Origin: Gambelia wislizenii
Taxonomy: Eukaryota > Chordata > Lepidosauria > Squamata > Crotaphytidae
Length of the DNA: 64,000 nt
Direction: 5' to 3'
Assembly (NCBI GenBank): GCA_030847615.1
Contig: JAUMIR010000001.1
Span: 370,318,687-370,382,686, forward strand
Shown: positions 46,638-58,715 of the stretch, one piece after another
Position numbering within the stretch: the stretch's first letter is position 1
Layout of the letters: the number at the start of each line of letters is the position of its first letter
Translations under genes and position numbers: made by a program
The notes under the pieces: model-generated
What the model was told of the DNA's origin: nothing
Seen by the model: only the letters and a program-made list of their open reading frames with translations
Database searches by the model: none

Positions 46638-49600
46638 ATGGAATTTCTAAAGTTTAGTAAATTGAATAGAAACAACTACTCTACCTGGAAGATTTATGCC
46701 CAATCTCTACTAGTAAAGGAAGGTCTGTGGTCAACAGTTGAAACAGGGCTGGCAGCTGATGCTAATGAAGCCACTAAAGAGAGAGATAGTAAAGCAAAAG
46801 CCTGTCTTTATCTCATGCTTGAAGAAGACTTAATTAATGACGTCAGAGATAAAACGTCTGCCAAGGATGTGTGGGATACCTTGCAGAGATTACACACTCC
46901 TTCAACTGCTTTTGCAAAAATGCTATGGTCTAAAAGAATATACAGGCAAAAGATGGCTAAAGGGCAGTGTGTGATAGAACATTTAAAAATAATGCAAGAC
47001 TTGTTTGTGCAAGCTGAACTGAGGGGAGTGCAAATTAGCAAAGAGCAGCAATGCTACATTTTAATAGAATCGCTAGACTCTTCGTGGGACAACATAACGA
47101 ACAGCCTGCAAAACCTGCAGGAAGCTGAACTTAATAGAGACTTAGTTGTGGCCAGAATACTGGAAGAGAACCAGAGAAGAATGTCTGAGCAGGGTGACTC
47201 AGCAAGTTTAAAGACTGTGCCAAAACAACAAACAACTCCTGACTGGCGAACACAGGAGGAAGCAGCCTCTACAAGGGAGCAACGGAGGTGCTTTTATTGT
47301 AAGAAGATTGGTCATCTGCAGAGACATTGTAAACATTTTGCAGCTGAGAGACACAAGCAAGCAGAGAGCAGATGGCAGCCGCGGCAGTATCAAAAACAGT
47401 CCAGACCTCCATTTTTGAGGGACAGTGGTAATAAAAAGGGGGTTGCAACCATGATTAAGGAAAAACAAAATGCAAATTCTAAATGGCTAGTTGATTCAGG
47501 AGCCACATCATTGATGTGTAATGACATAAATTTAATAAGTAATAGAAAATCAGCTAATGTAAATACTGTAGTTTTGGCTGACGGGAAAGAGCTAAGTACT
47601 GTAAATCAAATGGGTACTGTGTACATTCCAGGGCTAAAAGAGAATTTTAATGATGTCTTACATGTAAAGGAGTTAGAAAATAATTTGTTATCAGTAAGCA
47701 GATTAACAGAAAGAGACTACACAGTCATCTTTGAAAAGAACATGTGTAAGATAAAATTGAATGGGGAATTGCGTGGCATAGGTTTGAAAAAGGACAAACT
47801 TTATTATTTGGAGGACAATATTGATAGCTACAGGGTTGAAGAAGCTAATAACATAGAAAATATTCCAATCCACAAAGACTGCATACACGAGCTTCACAGA
47901 AAATTTGGCCATGCGAGCTTCAAATGTTTAAAGAATTTAATCAGTATGTGTCCAGATTTAAAAGTTGCTGAATGCAAAAACCACTTAGATTGTATGGTAT
48001 GTCATCAGGTAAAGGTCAGAGCTTTTCCAGTAGCTAAGAAAACAAAAAGAATTGCTCAAAGACCATTTCAGTATGTACATGCAGATGTTGCCCAAGCTAA
48101 TTGCTTGTCCTTAGGGGGAAGCAAGTATTTCCTAGTAATTGTTGATAGGTATACAAGATTTGCATTTGTGAGAATAATGAAAAACAAATCTGACGCTGGG
48201 CAAAGTTTAAAAGCATGGGTAAGAATGGTGGAAAGACAATTTGATAGCAGAGTAGGCACCATCATAACTGATAGAGGAGGAGAATTTTTAAATAATCAAT
48301 TGTTTAACTGGTTTCAAAAGGTGGGAATAAGGCATGAAACTACAAACCCTGCTTGTCCTAGTGAGGATGGGTTAGCAGAGAAGAAAATACAAGATATAAA
48401 AAGAATTACTGCTTGTATGGTGGCAGATGCAGGGGTGAAAGATAGTTTTTGGGCAGAAGCAACTTTGACTGCAATACATATCAGTAACAGATTGTATCAT
48501 TCAGAAATTGAAGACATTCCCTACAGGGTATTGTATGGGAGAATGCCAAATTACAAGTACTTAAGGGTTTTTGGACAATTTGCTCATGTTTATACACCTG
48601 CTTGTTTCAGGAGGAAAGGAGAACCCAAAAGCAAAAGGCTTAGGTTTTTGGGGTATTCTGGAAATAGCTACAAGTTTCATTTGGGAGGAAAACAAGTGCA
48701 GTATTCTAGGTCTGCAAATTTTGAGAGACATGCTGGTTGGGACAAACTGCATGCCAATAAAGAAGTGTTTTTGAGATTAGGGAGTTCAAATGAGCCAGAA
48801 GCACAAACTGAACCAACCTCAGGAAACGGAGGGGTTTCAGTTAAGCAGGAAGCATCACCAAGCAGCAGTGGTAGTTCTTCTGATGATGAGATAGCATCTA
48901 GGCCTACTACTACTCGAATGACTGAAGACAAGAGATTTAGTCATAGAACTACAACGCCTAGTAGAGAAAGTGAGGATGAAGGAGACAGATCAGCAGATTT
49001 TATTCCCAGGCGTAGTCATAGAGTTAGAAAGCCTCCAGATAGGTTTGTTGTGACAAAGGCAAGAGCTTGTTTAGCAGTAGAAGAGCCTGAAAGTTTTGAA
49101 GAATTGGAAAGTTATTCTAGTGAAGAACAGGAAAGATGGTTTGATGCAATGGATAATGAGTTTGGTTGCCTGGTAAATAAAGATGTTTTTGAAATTGTTG
49201 ACAGACCCAAAGACAAGAAAGTAATTGGTTGTAAATGGGTATACAAAAGGAAAGAAATGCCAGATGGAAGTATCAAATATAAAGCTAGGTTAGTGGCTAA
49301 GGGTTTTGCACAACAGCAGTATGAGAACTATGATAAGACATATTCTCCAACTGCAAAGCCAGAAAGTCTGAGAATGGTTCTAGCTGTAGCAGTAAAAAGG
49401 AATTTAGTTGTAGAACATTTTGATTTTGAGACAGCTTACTTGAATGCGGTTCTGGATGAAGAAATATTTATGGAACAGCCACAAGGTTTCGAAGAAAATG
49501 GTAGTCAGAGAGTATATAAATTAAAGAAAGCGTTGTATGGTTTAAAACAAAGTGCCAGAGCGTGGAATCTGTGCATCAATGATGAGCTAGTAAAGCTAGG

Positions 49601-50603
49601 TTACAAGAGGAGCATTGCAGATGCTTGTGTTTATACAAAAGGAGACATAGTATTAGTGATTTATGTAGATGATTTGTGCGTAGCAGCAAAGTCAAAACAG
49701 GAAATTGAGTCAGTAAAAAGAGAATTGTCTAAGAAGTTTGTTTTGAAGGACTTAGGTGTATTGAAGTCTTATTTAGGTATTTGTGTTGAATGGACAGAAG
49801 AAGGACATTGTTTATTAAGTCAGAGAAATAAAATTGAAAGACTGATTGAAAAGTGTGGATTACAGAATGCAAAAATAGTAAGAGCTCCAATGACAACTGG
49901 TTTTGTGTCTGAAGAAACAACTAGAGCGTTTGAGGACAAGACTTTATTCAGAAGTATAATAGGATCTTTACAATTCATATCTTGCCACACCAGACCAGAC
50001 ATTTCTTATGCTGTAAATGTATTGTCTAGAAGGGTTAATGATCCAAAAATTGAAGACTGGACAGCGGTAAAACATTTATTGAGATATTTGAAAGGAACCT
50101 TAGATAGGAAATTGATTATAAGAAACAATAGTTCAGATCTAGATTGTTATGTAGACAGTTCATTTGCATCAGAATTAGGAGACAAGAAGTCAGTTACAGG
50201 AATGATAATTAAATATAGTGAAAGTCCAATAGTTTGGAGAAGTAGAAAACAAACTAATGTAGCGTTAAGCACAACGGAAGCAGAATTCGCTGCTTTGAAT
50301 GAGATAGTAAATGAGGTACAGTGGATTAAGCAATTGCTAAATGATTTAAATGAAAGTTACAAGATACCAGTGGAAATTCTGGAAGATTCACAGTCATGCA
50401 TAGCAATGGCTGAAACTGAAAGTTTGAAGAACAGAACAAAATATGTTGGTGTAAGATATCAAAATGTACGAGACATGGTTCAGAAGGGTGAAATAGAATT
50501 GAGATATATAGAAACACAACACAACATAGCAGATTTGTTCACAAAAGCATTGACAGTAGAAAAGCATGAAAGGCTGACACAAATGGTTGGAATGACATTG
50601 TAA
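46638..50603 (+). CDS. Copia Gag-Pol polyprotein, intact
   Basis: One 1321-residue frame, full length for the superfamily. The N-terminal Gag domain ends in a zinc knuckle C218-x2-C221-x4-H226-x4-C231. The aspartic protease active site is D286-S-G-A. The integrase zinc domain is H420-x4-H425-x26-C452-x2-C455, and its catalytic core D483, D545, E581 has the last two spaced by 35 residues. An acidic, serine-rich linker spans about 735-830. The reverse transcriptase lies at about 853-1090, with YVDD at 1009-1012. RNase H lies at about 1150-1290, with STTEAE (E1214, E1216). All key residues are present. The product should form virus-like particles in the cytoplasm, copy the RNA and integrate the DNA. 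The ATG chosen is the first in frame and gives a typical copia Gag start (FLKFSKLNRNNYSTW). Gag and Pol are fused without a frameshift, so a lower Pol level would need processing or splicing. Confidence 0.96.
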   Translation: MEFLKFSKLNRNNYSTWKIYAQSLLVKEGLWSTVETGLAADANEATKERDSKAKACLYLMLEEDLINDVRDKTSAKDVWDTLQRLHTPSTAFAKMLWSKRIYRQKMAKGQCVIEHLKIMQDLFVQAELRGVQISKEQQCYILIESLDSSWDNITNSLQNLQEAELNRDLVVARILEENQRRMSEQGDSASLKTVPKQQTTPDWRTQEEAASTREQRRCFYCKKIGHLQRHCKHFAAERHKQAESRWQPRQYQKQSRPPFLRDSGNKKGVATMIKEKQNANSKWLVDSGATSLMCNDINLISNRKSANVNTVVLADGKELSTVNQMGTVYIPGLKENFNDVLHVKELENNLLSVSRLTERDYTVIFEKNMCKIKLNGELRGIGLKKDKLYYLEDNIDSYRVEEANNIENIPIHKDCIHELHRKFGHASFKCLKNLISMCPDLKVAECKNHLDCMVCHQVKVRAFPVAKKTKRIAQRPFQYVHADVAQANCLSLGGSKYFLVIVDRYTRFAFVRIMKNKSDAGQSLKAWVRMVERQFDSRVGTIITDRGGEFLNNQLFNWFQKVGIRHETTNPACPSEDGLAEKKIQDIKRITACMVADAGVKDSFWAEATLTAIHISNRLYHSEIEDIPYRVLYGRMPNYKYLRVFGQFAHVYTPACFRRKGEPKSKRLRFLGYSGNSYKFHLGGKQVQYSRSANFERHAGWDKLHANKEVFLRLGSSNEPEAQTEPTSGNGGVSVKQEASPSSSGSSSDDEIASRPTTTRMTEDKRFSHRTTTPSRESEDEGDRSADFIPRRSHRVRKPPDRFVVTKARACLAVEEPESFEELESYSSEEQERWFDAMDNEFGCLVNKDVFEIVDRPKDKKVIGCKWVYKRKEMPDGSIKYKARLVAKGFAQQQYENYDKTYSPTAKPESLRMVLAVAVKRNLVVEHFDFETAYLNAVLDEEIFMEQPQGFEENGSQRVYKLKKALYGLKQSARAWNLCINDELVKLGYKRSIADACVYTKGDIVLVIYVDDLCVAAKSKQEIESVKRELSKKFVLKDLGVLKSYLGICVEWTEEGHCLLSQRNKIERLIEKCGLQNAKIVRAPMTTGFVSEETTRAFEDKTLFRSIIGSLQFISCHTRPDISYAVNVLSRRVNDPKIEDWTAVKHLLRYLKGTLDRKLIIRNNSSDLDCYVDSSFASELGDKKSVTGMIIKYSESPIVWRSRKQTNVALSTTEAEFAALNEIVNEVQWIKQLLNDLNESYKIPVEILEDSQSCIAMAETESLKNRTKYVGVRYQNVRDMVQKGEIELRYIETQHNIADLFTKALTVEKHERLTQMVGMTL

Positions 50604-50625
50604 GACACATACAATATTTTATTTC

Positions 50626-50633
50626 GGAGGGGA
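50626..50633 (+). other. Polypurine tract
   Basis: ggagggga, one base before the 3' LTR (50635). Primes plus-strand DNA synthesis in LTR elements. Confidence 0.8.
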
Positions 50634-50634
50634 T

Positions 50635-51292
50635 TGTTAAGGAAAATGCAACATGGGACATACAGTGAAAGAAATAAAATATGTATGTGAAAGTCACAAT
50701 GACTAAGCAAGAGCAATTATGAAGCTACACAGGTGAAACTGCTAATGTAATCTAGAAGGCCTGAGAGCCAAGGACAGAGGTACTGAATGCAGATTGGAAA
50801 CACCTGAGAATCATTAAGTGTACAAGGGTGAAATGTTGAAATACATGGGTTGGTCTTAGGCATGGATGGAACTACGTGGACCAATCAGAATGGAAGTACA
50901 CACCCACTGGGTGGAAACTAACTAGTGGGTGGTGATAAACAATGGCTATAAAATTGCAATGTTTGCCAATGTATTTTTGTGGTGGAGTAGTTGTGGAGTA
51001 GTGTGTAGAGATTGTGATTTGTTGACCATATAGTATATTTATATAGAGGAATAAAGTAGGTTTTATATAAAACTACTGAGTTGCCTGAGTGAATCCTGGA
51101 AACGTTTTGGAGACACCTAGAGAAGAGTGAGAAGGCTTGGAGAGTTTGTCAGGATCTTCAGCCTATTCTCTGAAACTCTGCTGCTTTGGAGGAAAGCATT
51201 AACCACTGATCTAAGCTGGTTGGCTCTGCTGCATAACAAGGTGGTGAGTTTGAGCCAGAGGTGAAGAGCTACAACTCCCATCATCCCTGACA
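50635..51292 (+). repeat. 3' LTR of the copia element
   Basis: 658 bp, TG...CA, with no difference from the 5' LTR on reading. Confidence 0.97.
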
Positions 51293-51858
51293 AGGGGGTT
51301 ATCGGGTGATACGATACCTCTCAGAGTAGCAGATATTTGTGCAGCAGAAGGTTCTCAGAAATGTGTTCTGAGGGTCTCACAGCAAACCACTAAATCAGTG
51401 TTTCTCAACCAGGTTTCCGCGCAACCCTAGGGGTCCGTGAGACATTGCTACGGGTTCAGTGAAAAATGAAACCTGTTAGGCTTTACGACCCAGCTCTGTC
51501 CCAGCCTCCTCCACCAGCGCCTCTTAGCTCCTTTCCTAGGCTTTTCCCCTGCCCTGCCCTCCCCATCACAGGAGGGGCAGAAGATGGCAGCAAGAGGGAA
51601 GAAAGGAAGTACAGTCTGAAAAGTGGGGGTGAGGGAGAAAAGACATATTGGGGAAAGAGGGGGTTTTGCATGAACTTGCACAGCCTGAAACCACAGAATC
51701 GGGATTTAATCATGCACATGTATAAAGCACTGAAACCACAGAATCGGGATTTAATCGTGCACGTGTATAAAGCGAGTTAAATCTGTGGGGTTCTGTGTGG
51801 AGCCTTCCAGCCTTTTAGGACATGGTTATATGGAGCCTCTAGTACTAGAAGCAGTGTA

Positions 51859-51896
<38 letters not shown>

Positions 51897-51898
51897 TG
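51859..51898. repeat. (TC)n(TG)n microsatellite
   Basis: About ten TC units followed by about ten TG units. Confidence 0.9.
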
Positions 51899-52376
51899 GA
51901 GGGGTGGAGGGGTGGTGAAGAGTAGGGTGCAATTAATTCTGTCACCTGAGTTTTCCTGCAAGTTTTGGCTGGTCACTGTTGAATGGAATGCTTGGATCCT
52001 TTTGTGGACTCTATTGGTCTAATAATGCATCAAGAACATTCTTATCAGAGCCCATCCTGACACGCAAGGGAGATAAAGCAGGGGGTCCTTTAGAAAGAGG
52101 AAGCATTTGCTACCAAGTTTAACTGGGATTGTGGCTGTCAGAGGAGACAGTGCTTTCTTAAGCAAGGTATGTTCAGAGGTAGTTTGCTTCTGAAATGCAG
52201 CCTATAGTGCCTGGAAACCATTCATTTCTATAGGGTGTGCTATTATCCAAGGTTTTGTGTATCCACAGTAAGTCTGGGAGCGTATCCCCCATGGATACAA
52301 GGGGGCAACATCTATTTCCAGCCAGAAATTGAGTAGTCTCAGCAGACACAAAGTGTTTATGTTGAGGCCTCTATAG

Positions 52377-52541
52377 CAGGGTTTCTCAACTAGGCTTCCC
52401 TGGAACTTCAGGATTCTACGAGAAATTGTGACTGAAAGAAATAAACATTTTTTTAAAAAAACTATAGATATAATATTTTCAACACAGGAGGTCCCTGAGA
52501 CCTGAAAAATCACCAGGGTAAAAATGTTGAGAAAGGCTGCA
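52377..52541. mobile_element. hAT-like MITE
   Basis: Ends cagggtttctcaac and (reverse complement) gcagcctttctcaac, characteristic of hAT/Charlie-type elements. A related end, cagtgtttctcaaccagg, lies at 51393. The 8-bp duplication is decayed. Confidence 0.55.
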
Positions 52542-53116
52542 CTAAATAGTTCAGGAAAGCCCTGGATAACACTCTAAGATAGAAAAGACAGCCTGTTAGA
52601 ATGTGGTACAATTCCTAATATTTACTGTTACAATATACAGGTAATTTTTAGTAACACATATAACAATTAATGACAAATGTAATCGTATAGCACAAGTTAC
52701 AATGTATGTTGTTAACAAATACAATCTTATAAACAAATTGACTATACAAATTACTTGTTAACATTCCAGAAACCAATCTTATGTTGTTAGAACATATCTG
52801 GACACCACTGTCAACGTGGTGAGCAAGTCAAGTATTTAGCTGAATAATACTGTAATACAATATGTAGAATAATAGTTCACTGTAGAAGCAGATGAATTTA
52901 AGATGAGGATCAAGAAGGACAGTTTCTCCTGGGTAATATATACTGTTTTGTCTGAGAAATGGCTTCTTCAGCTTCCCATTATAATATATATAGCTTCTGT
53001 TTAAATAATAATAATAATTGGAGAAATCATTACTAACCATATTATTCAACATTATTGAAACAAACATAAAAATATAGTGCTACGTACATGTAAAAATTGG
53101 CAAATTTTCAATTATA

Positions 53117-53346
53117 CAGTTGTCCCTTCACATTTGCTAGGGTTTGGTTCCAGGACCCCCTGTGAATACCCAAATCCATGAATACTCAAGTCCCATTATA
53201 TGCAATGGCACAGCAAAATGGTGTCCCTTATATAAGATAGCAAAATCAAGGTTTGCTTTATGGATTATTATTTTTTTAAGAATATTTTCAAGCTGTGAAT
53301 ACATAAAACCATGAATGCCAAATCTGTGAATGTGGAGGGACAACTG
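53117..53346. mobile_element. Tigger-like MITE
   Basis: Left end cagttgtcccttcacattt, right end (reverse complement) cagttgtccctccacattc, flanked by TA (53115-53116 and 53347-53348). 230 bp. Same family as 40128-40343 in the opposite orientation. Confidence 0.85.
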
Positions 53347-53348
53347 TA

Positions 53349-56300
53349 ATCCTTTTTTTTTTTTTTTTTTGTCTTTGATGATGTTTGTAACTGAAAGGGT
53401 ATTATTCCATGTGACCTTGGAAGGTTTTATAACACACCACTGCTTGCTGCTCAGGGCCAAGGCTGTAGACTGAAGCTAATTGCTGTTGAATTTCTAGAAG
53501 AAGTGAAATAGGTCTTTCTGCCAATGATACTATTAACACAGTTAGTTGTGGCAATACTTAAGTATTGGTATTCTAATCAAATGTAACTTCCCAAATTAAT
53601 AATTGAAATTAATTTCAATAACTTGTAAATCAATTAAAAAGTGGTGAATCTCCAAGAGCCTTACTAATAAACTACATCCTGATAAATGTGCTGTTATAGT
53701 CCTACTTGTGAGTCAAGGTTTGTTCCAATTGTTTGTAAATCTAGGTTTATTTGTTTTTTAATCTGTCAGTAATTAACAACTAGAGTGGGTGTTCCTCAAC
53801 AGTCAAAAACAGGATATAATTGTTTGTTACTACAATCTTAAGTTCTTAAAGAATAAGTACAGATAGATCCTAGAACAGATGTTATTCACAATAAAACAGA
53901 TTCTCCTATATATGACTCTGCTGACTCCATTATAAAAAATGCTGATATTGAATATTGCTGTTCAAACTAATATGGTGAATAGGTTTGTAAAAAATGGATC
54001 CAGAAAGCTTCACACCTAAGCAATTGTAATTGATTGTCCATGTGCGTATGTTGCGGTACTACCTCTATTACAAAATACATTGCCAATTATTTGATACTCC
54101 AAGATGGGGGCTATCAGGGTAGGGAAGAGATGGAGAACTTTAAAAGGTGAATGGCTAGCTGATTGGAACTGTAAAGAGGAGCATTTTGCTGTAGGTCCCA
54201 TCTATAAATTCTACTTACTGTACGGGTGATGCTGGTGGAGGTGGTGGCAACAGGAGGAAGATGACAGGGTGTGCAGTGGCTGTAAAGAAAATAAGACATT
54301 GGAGGAATAGACTGCCTGGAGTCAGTAGATGCTGCCTCCCTTCTCTCACAACTGTTATGCAACCCTGTAAAAACAAGCAACTGCTAGCTTAGTGCACAAC
54401 AGGATTCTGTTCCAAGTGTTTACTTACTACAGGGCAATGTGACCACTTGGTAACTGTACTGTAACTTGAAAACTTATATGTATATAGTTATTGGTACAAA
54501 CTGATAACATAGGGCCATGGACAGCTTGTAGATCAAGTAAGCCTGGGTGCATTCCCCACCATCACAGGATGAGATATTGTCCCTACTAAATACACAAGCA
54601 GCAATTGTGTGGGGTGTGTATCTTGGAGTTATTTAATTAGGAGGCTAGTCTCTTTGAAGTTAGATAGACTGGAGAATCCTGAAAACAAATGATTATTAAT
54701 ACGTTCATTTATTGCACTTAAAATTGTTACAAAATTAATTGATGTAACACATTCTTCATGAGCATCATGCTGAATACTATTGGTCTTTATTCAGTCTTCT
54801 AGAGCAGAACTTCTTAAGCTATCAGATAGGGGGAACTGGCTAGGTCCAACCCACCCCCCATGTACCAGGGACTGGCACCATATTTATGCTCATTGACTAC
54901 AATTGTTTCTTTCTTTCCTGGAAAATTGCTGTAGACTGGCAGTCAACAGCTCATGGGCTGGCATCAGTCCAGAGACAACCACTTTGAGTAGTATTAGTCT
55001 AGACTAGAGTAAGAGTTCTTGATAGCTGCCATGATACTGTCTAGGCTTTCAGCAGATATCTTGGTAGTTCCTATGATGTTGTCTAGGTGGCCCCTGTCAA
55101 AACCTTTCTTATCTGTGTATGCATAAACAAACAAACAAACAGAAATTAATTTAGGCAGGGTGATTGGTTTATTTTGTTCATCTTTATGGCTCCCCACCTG
55201 TTGTTTTATACAAAATCCAGCTGACCTACTGACATTTCTAGATTTGGATGATCTTTGCCTCCATGGTCTTCAAATGCATAGCTCCTTGGAACAATGCAGG
55301 GCTTGTAACAGATTTCAGTCAATCCTTTTTGTGGAGAGAGCAACAAGAAAGGAAGAAGACACAGTCATTTCTCATTAGGGAAATTCTGAGATATCTCTGT
55401 TCAGTGCGACAGTACTGGAAATACATCTCCAAAAATAGGAACTAATTTCTGTTTCAAGGCATTCTGAGCAGAGCTGTGCCAAAAATTCACTTGCAAACAT
55501 TGTCGGCACAAATTGAACACTTTTGGAAAGGTCACAATATATTCCCCCAGATTGCAGTGATTTGTTAAAGGGATAGCAAAGGGGGAATTGCCTCAGGTCC
55601 TCATGTATTGGTGGGGCTAACACATGGAAAGCCCCTCCCCCAATATGGCACACTGCACCATTGTTGCCAACTGTTTTATTTCAGAACCCCATTGACTTGA
55701 GCTCTATGAATTGAGTGTTAATGGAGAGAAAAATCACAAAACAAACTCTTAGTGGTCCACTTGTCATAACAGCATGAACAAGATGGCTGCAGGCTCAGGC
55801 AGTGCTAATAGCTGCAACCCAGTCCAACACAGCCAGAAATAACTATGAAGTCCCCAAAGTGGTGCTTGCAGGTGCAAATGTAGTCACAAAGCCCTACCAG
55901 AATGCCCTGCAAAATCTCTCCCCCTTCACTGTGCAACCATAACAGCTGCCAGCATCATTTCACTTTTACTCACATAGCTTTCTCTCACCCTTTTAATGCT
56001 CTGAGTAGAATCAGATAACAGGAAAGAAACAAAACAATTCTATAGCACATCACCAGCAGAAAGAGCAGAGCTCTGTTTGTGCTTTTCTCCAATGAAAACA
56101 CTAATGAGACTTGAGAGTACCAGCAGAGTGAAGAGAGACAGCACTTCTAATTGGACATTTTCAGTAGAAGGGCATGTGGATCCAAGGAGAGAAAGGAGGA
56201 ATGTGTAGGGGGAAAAGATCTAGACCAGGGGCTGGAGGAAGTAAAAAATGTAAGGGTTTTTAAAAGAGGGGATTGCGGGGGCAGGGAGGAAGAATTAACA

Positions 56301-56470
56301 TGCCTTCCATTAGATGTTGGAGTAGAAGATTGTGGGTTCAAATAAGCAGATTTATGTTTTGAGCTTCATGCCCTCCTCTGCCTTTTACAATGCTTCTTTG
56401 GCAAATTACTTCTGTTTTGGCACCACCAGTTTACCCTTTGTGAAAAGAATATTTGGCATGCCCTGCAGCA
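53349..56470. other. Intergenic stretch, no gene seen
   Basis: No recognisable exon. Contains a (CAAA)n run near 55120-55140 and short open frames without domains. Confidence 0.4.
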
Positions 56471-56487
56471 ATATGTGAGGGTGGCGT

Positions 56488-57080
56488 GTGACAAATAACA
56501 CAAAGGACAAACTCATTTGAGCTATAAAAAGGCCGCAGCTTCTTTATTGATTACAGCTGCATAGGCTTGGCCCGCATGGTAACAGGTCTGCATGTCAGGC
56601 AGCCTGCCTGCTGACTGGTGAACATTGGAAACCCAGCCTGTGTGCTGGGACTGACCTGGAGTGATGGAAATGGGATACCAAGTTAGTGTAAGCTGCTGTG
56701 CGGATCCCCTGCTACTTGGGGGGGGGGGGAGGCTGAATCCCCCATCTGCAAGCTGAGTGAGACCCAGACCACCTTCATCCCCTAAGGGGATGACCCCCCC
56801 TCCCGCTCCATATGATATGCACACAGGCCCCCAAACTGGATACAACTCCCATGCAAAAACCTCCAAAGTTGTAACCTAAAATAATAATGAGTAAAAACAT
56901 AAAATATAAACAGAGGAAGGGAAGGTAGGAAGAAGACTAATGCTCAACTGAACCAGCATGAGTGGGGGAGCTGTTTTGATGCTCTTCAGGCAGCCTGAGT
57001 AAAGTCTGCAGGCCTGCCTAAGCCCAACCCCTGCAAACTGAGCTGCTGTCCTATTGGCTGGTTTCTCCACTGCTACAGCA
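56488..57080 (-). mobile_element. Possible solo LTR
   Basis: Read on the minus strand, a roughly 0.6-kb unit ends with caataaagaagctgcggcc, then an R/U5-like tail finishing near ttatttgtcaca. That polyadenylation-signal arrangement is typical of LTRs. The start and a target-site duplication could not be fixed, and no internal domain is present. Confidence 0.3.
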
Positions 57081-57486
57081 AGTGGTTTATGGTTTATGGG
57101 AAGGAGACACCAATTCAGCTGAAGAAAATGATGCTGAGCTTCTATTTCCCCCCTCCCTGCTGCAGGCTCCAGGTAAGTATGGGGCCATCTCTTTGTTATA
57201 TACATAGATATTACAATTGTTCACACTTTGATGGCAGACACACAGTGACAGACTGCAAATGTATTGCCCATGGTATCCTTTTGTTACAGTGCCTGTAGCA
57301 TCTTCTCAAACATCAGATGTACCTATGGGTCCAAAAAGGCTGTAGGACTCATAGTTAACAATTTAAGTATTACTTTTACTATCTTGAAATCATACTTAGA
57401 ATTACCCATCTAGCTTGTGAGAAAGTCACATTCCCCAAGCTATGTACTATTAAGAGAATTGGTTGATTAATCCCTGCCATATAAAA

Positions 57487-57600
57487 TGCATTTATTTGTT
57501 TATTTATAAAAAAAATTAGTTATACCCTGCTCTATATCAAAATGATCTCAAGGTAGCTTACAGATAACACGAAGACAAGTTAAACAGTTTAAAACCATAA
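57487..57600 (-). repeat. LINE/SINE 3' tail
   Basis: TTTA-rich run then gttataccctgctctat and ctcaaggtagcttacag, a reversed copy of the common reptilian tail. Confidence 0.45.
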
Positions 57601-57627
57601 AAATAATGTAAAAACCCTAAAAACGTA

Positions 57628-57965
57628 TTAAACGTAAGAGTAAATGAAAAACAACTTTGATCCAGAGAATATTAAAGACAAACATAAAGCTAAAATCCAG
57701 AAATATTCCTTATGGGACTTATGGATGAACAATTGGAAAAGAAATACTTCAATATATGATCACAGCAGCGAGACTGTTCTATGCCCAGAGATGGAAGAAC
57801 CCCGAAATTCCTACAATGAAAGAATGGTTGCTAAAACTAAACGAATTAGCAGAAATGGATAAACTGTTTAATTTTGATTACAGAAAGATTGATAGAGACT
57901 TTTCTAAAATATTGGAAACCTTTGTTAGACTTTTTGAGAAAAGGAGAAAATGATGTAATAATTAT
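57628..57965 (+). mobile_element. L1 LINE ORF2 C-terminus fragment
   Basis: In two overlapping frames the sequence encodes ITAARLFYAQRWKNPEIPTM then EWLLKLNELAEMDKL, the extreme C-terminus of squamate-type L1 ORF2. It ends in a TGA near 57951-57953 and is 5'-truncated. Confidence 0.75.
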
Positions 57966-58179
57966 GGGTTTTGAGAATTAGTAAGAATTAACTATCAGAA
58001 GAAGTGTATAATTTAGATTGTTAATGGGGTAGGATTGTTATATGTATATGATATAGTCATTGAAGAGAAGGTCAAAGTCATATATTTTTCTCTATTTTTT
58101 CTTTTATGCATTCTCTTTATCTATTTATGTGTTCTACTTTACTGTCTGTTCTTTCCTTTTCTTCTATACTGTTGTAGTT

Positions 58180-58345
58180 TTGTTATGTATGTATGTATGT
58201 ATGTATGTATTTATTTATTTATTTATTTATACCCCACTCTTCAGCCACAAAGGCTCTCAGAGTGGCTTATAAATTGTTAAGCAATAGGCACTCTCTAAGT
58301 GCTAGGCACTCTCTAAGTGGTTTACAATGTGTACAACTTTTATAG
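58180..58345 (-). repeat. SINE tail in reverse, with (TATG)n(TTTA)n
   Basis: A TATG and TTTA run (58180-58232) precedes accccactcttcagccaca, the reverse complement of the 3' end of the SINE at 29636-29919. The following ctctaagtg block is duplicated. Confidence 0.6.
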
Positions 58346-58439
58346 TATGTAGGAATATTTTAATTAAACATTTTGAAACAAGAGTAAGTTAAAAACAGAT
58401 TTAAAAGATGGGGGAAAATAAAACTATGTAACATCAGTA

Positions 58440-58715
58440 TTTAGGATGAATTAATGAGAACCAAAGGCCTTGCTGAACAGCACCAAATGAAATGAATGTT
58501 GGTGCCAATTGGACCTCCAATGGAAGGTCATTCCACAGTTGGGGTGCTATAGGTAAGAAGGCCCTCTCTCATGTTCCAACACAAGCCTTCGCAGAAGACT
58601 TCAATCCTTGGGCAGGGAAATATAGGGTGAGGTCCTCTCTCAAGTATCAAGGAATACTTGAGGGTGCAAGAAATATTGCTCCTTCAACTATATATCACCA
58701 TGGGAGCTTCTAAGA
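58440..58715 (+). repeat. Dispersed repeat fragment
   Basis: Contains ccaatggaaggtcattccac and aagaaggccctctctcatgt, which I recall as a common reptilian interspersed repeat, but I cannot name its class. No duplication or ends seen. Confidence 0.3.

Larger units (their letters stand above)
45757..51297 (+). mobile_element. Complete Ty1/copia LTR retrotransposon with TSD
   Basis: The element (45762-51292, 5531 bp) is bounded by identical 658-bp LTRs and flanked by the 5-bp duplication agggg (45757-45761 and 51293-51297). In order: 5' LTR, primer binding site, leader, a single Gag-Pol frame, polypurine tract and 3' LTR. Domain order with integrase before reverse transcriptase defines the Ty1/copia (Pseudoviridae) superfamily. 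No frameshift or internal stop was seen. Confidence 0.97.

Noticed and set aside
46808..50716. Minus-strand open frames across the copia element
   Set aside because: Antisense shadows of the intact Gag-Pol frame.
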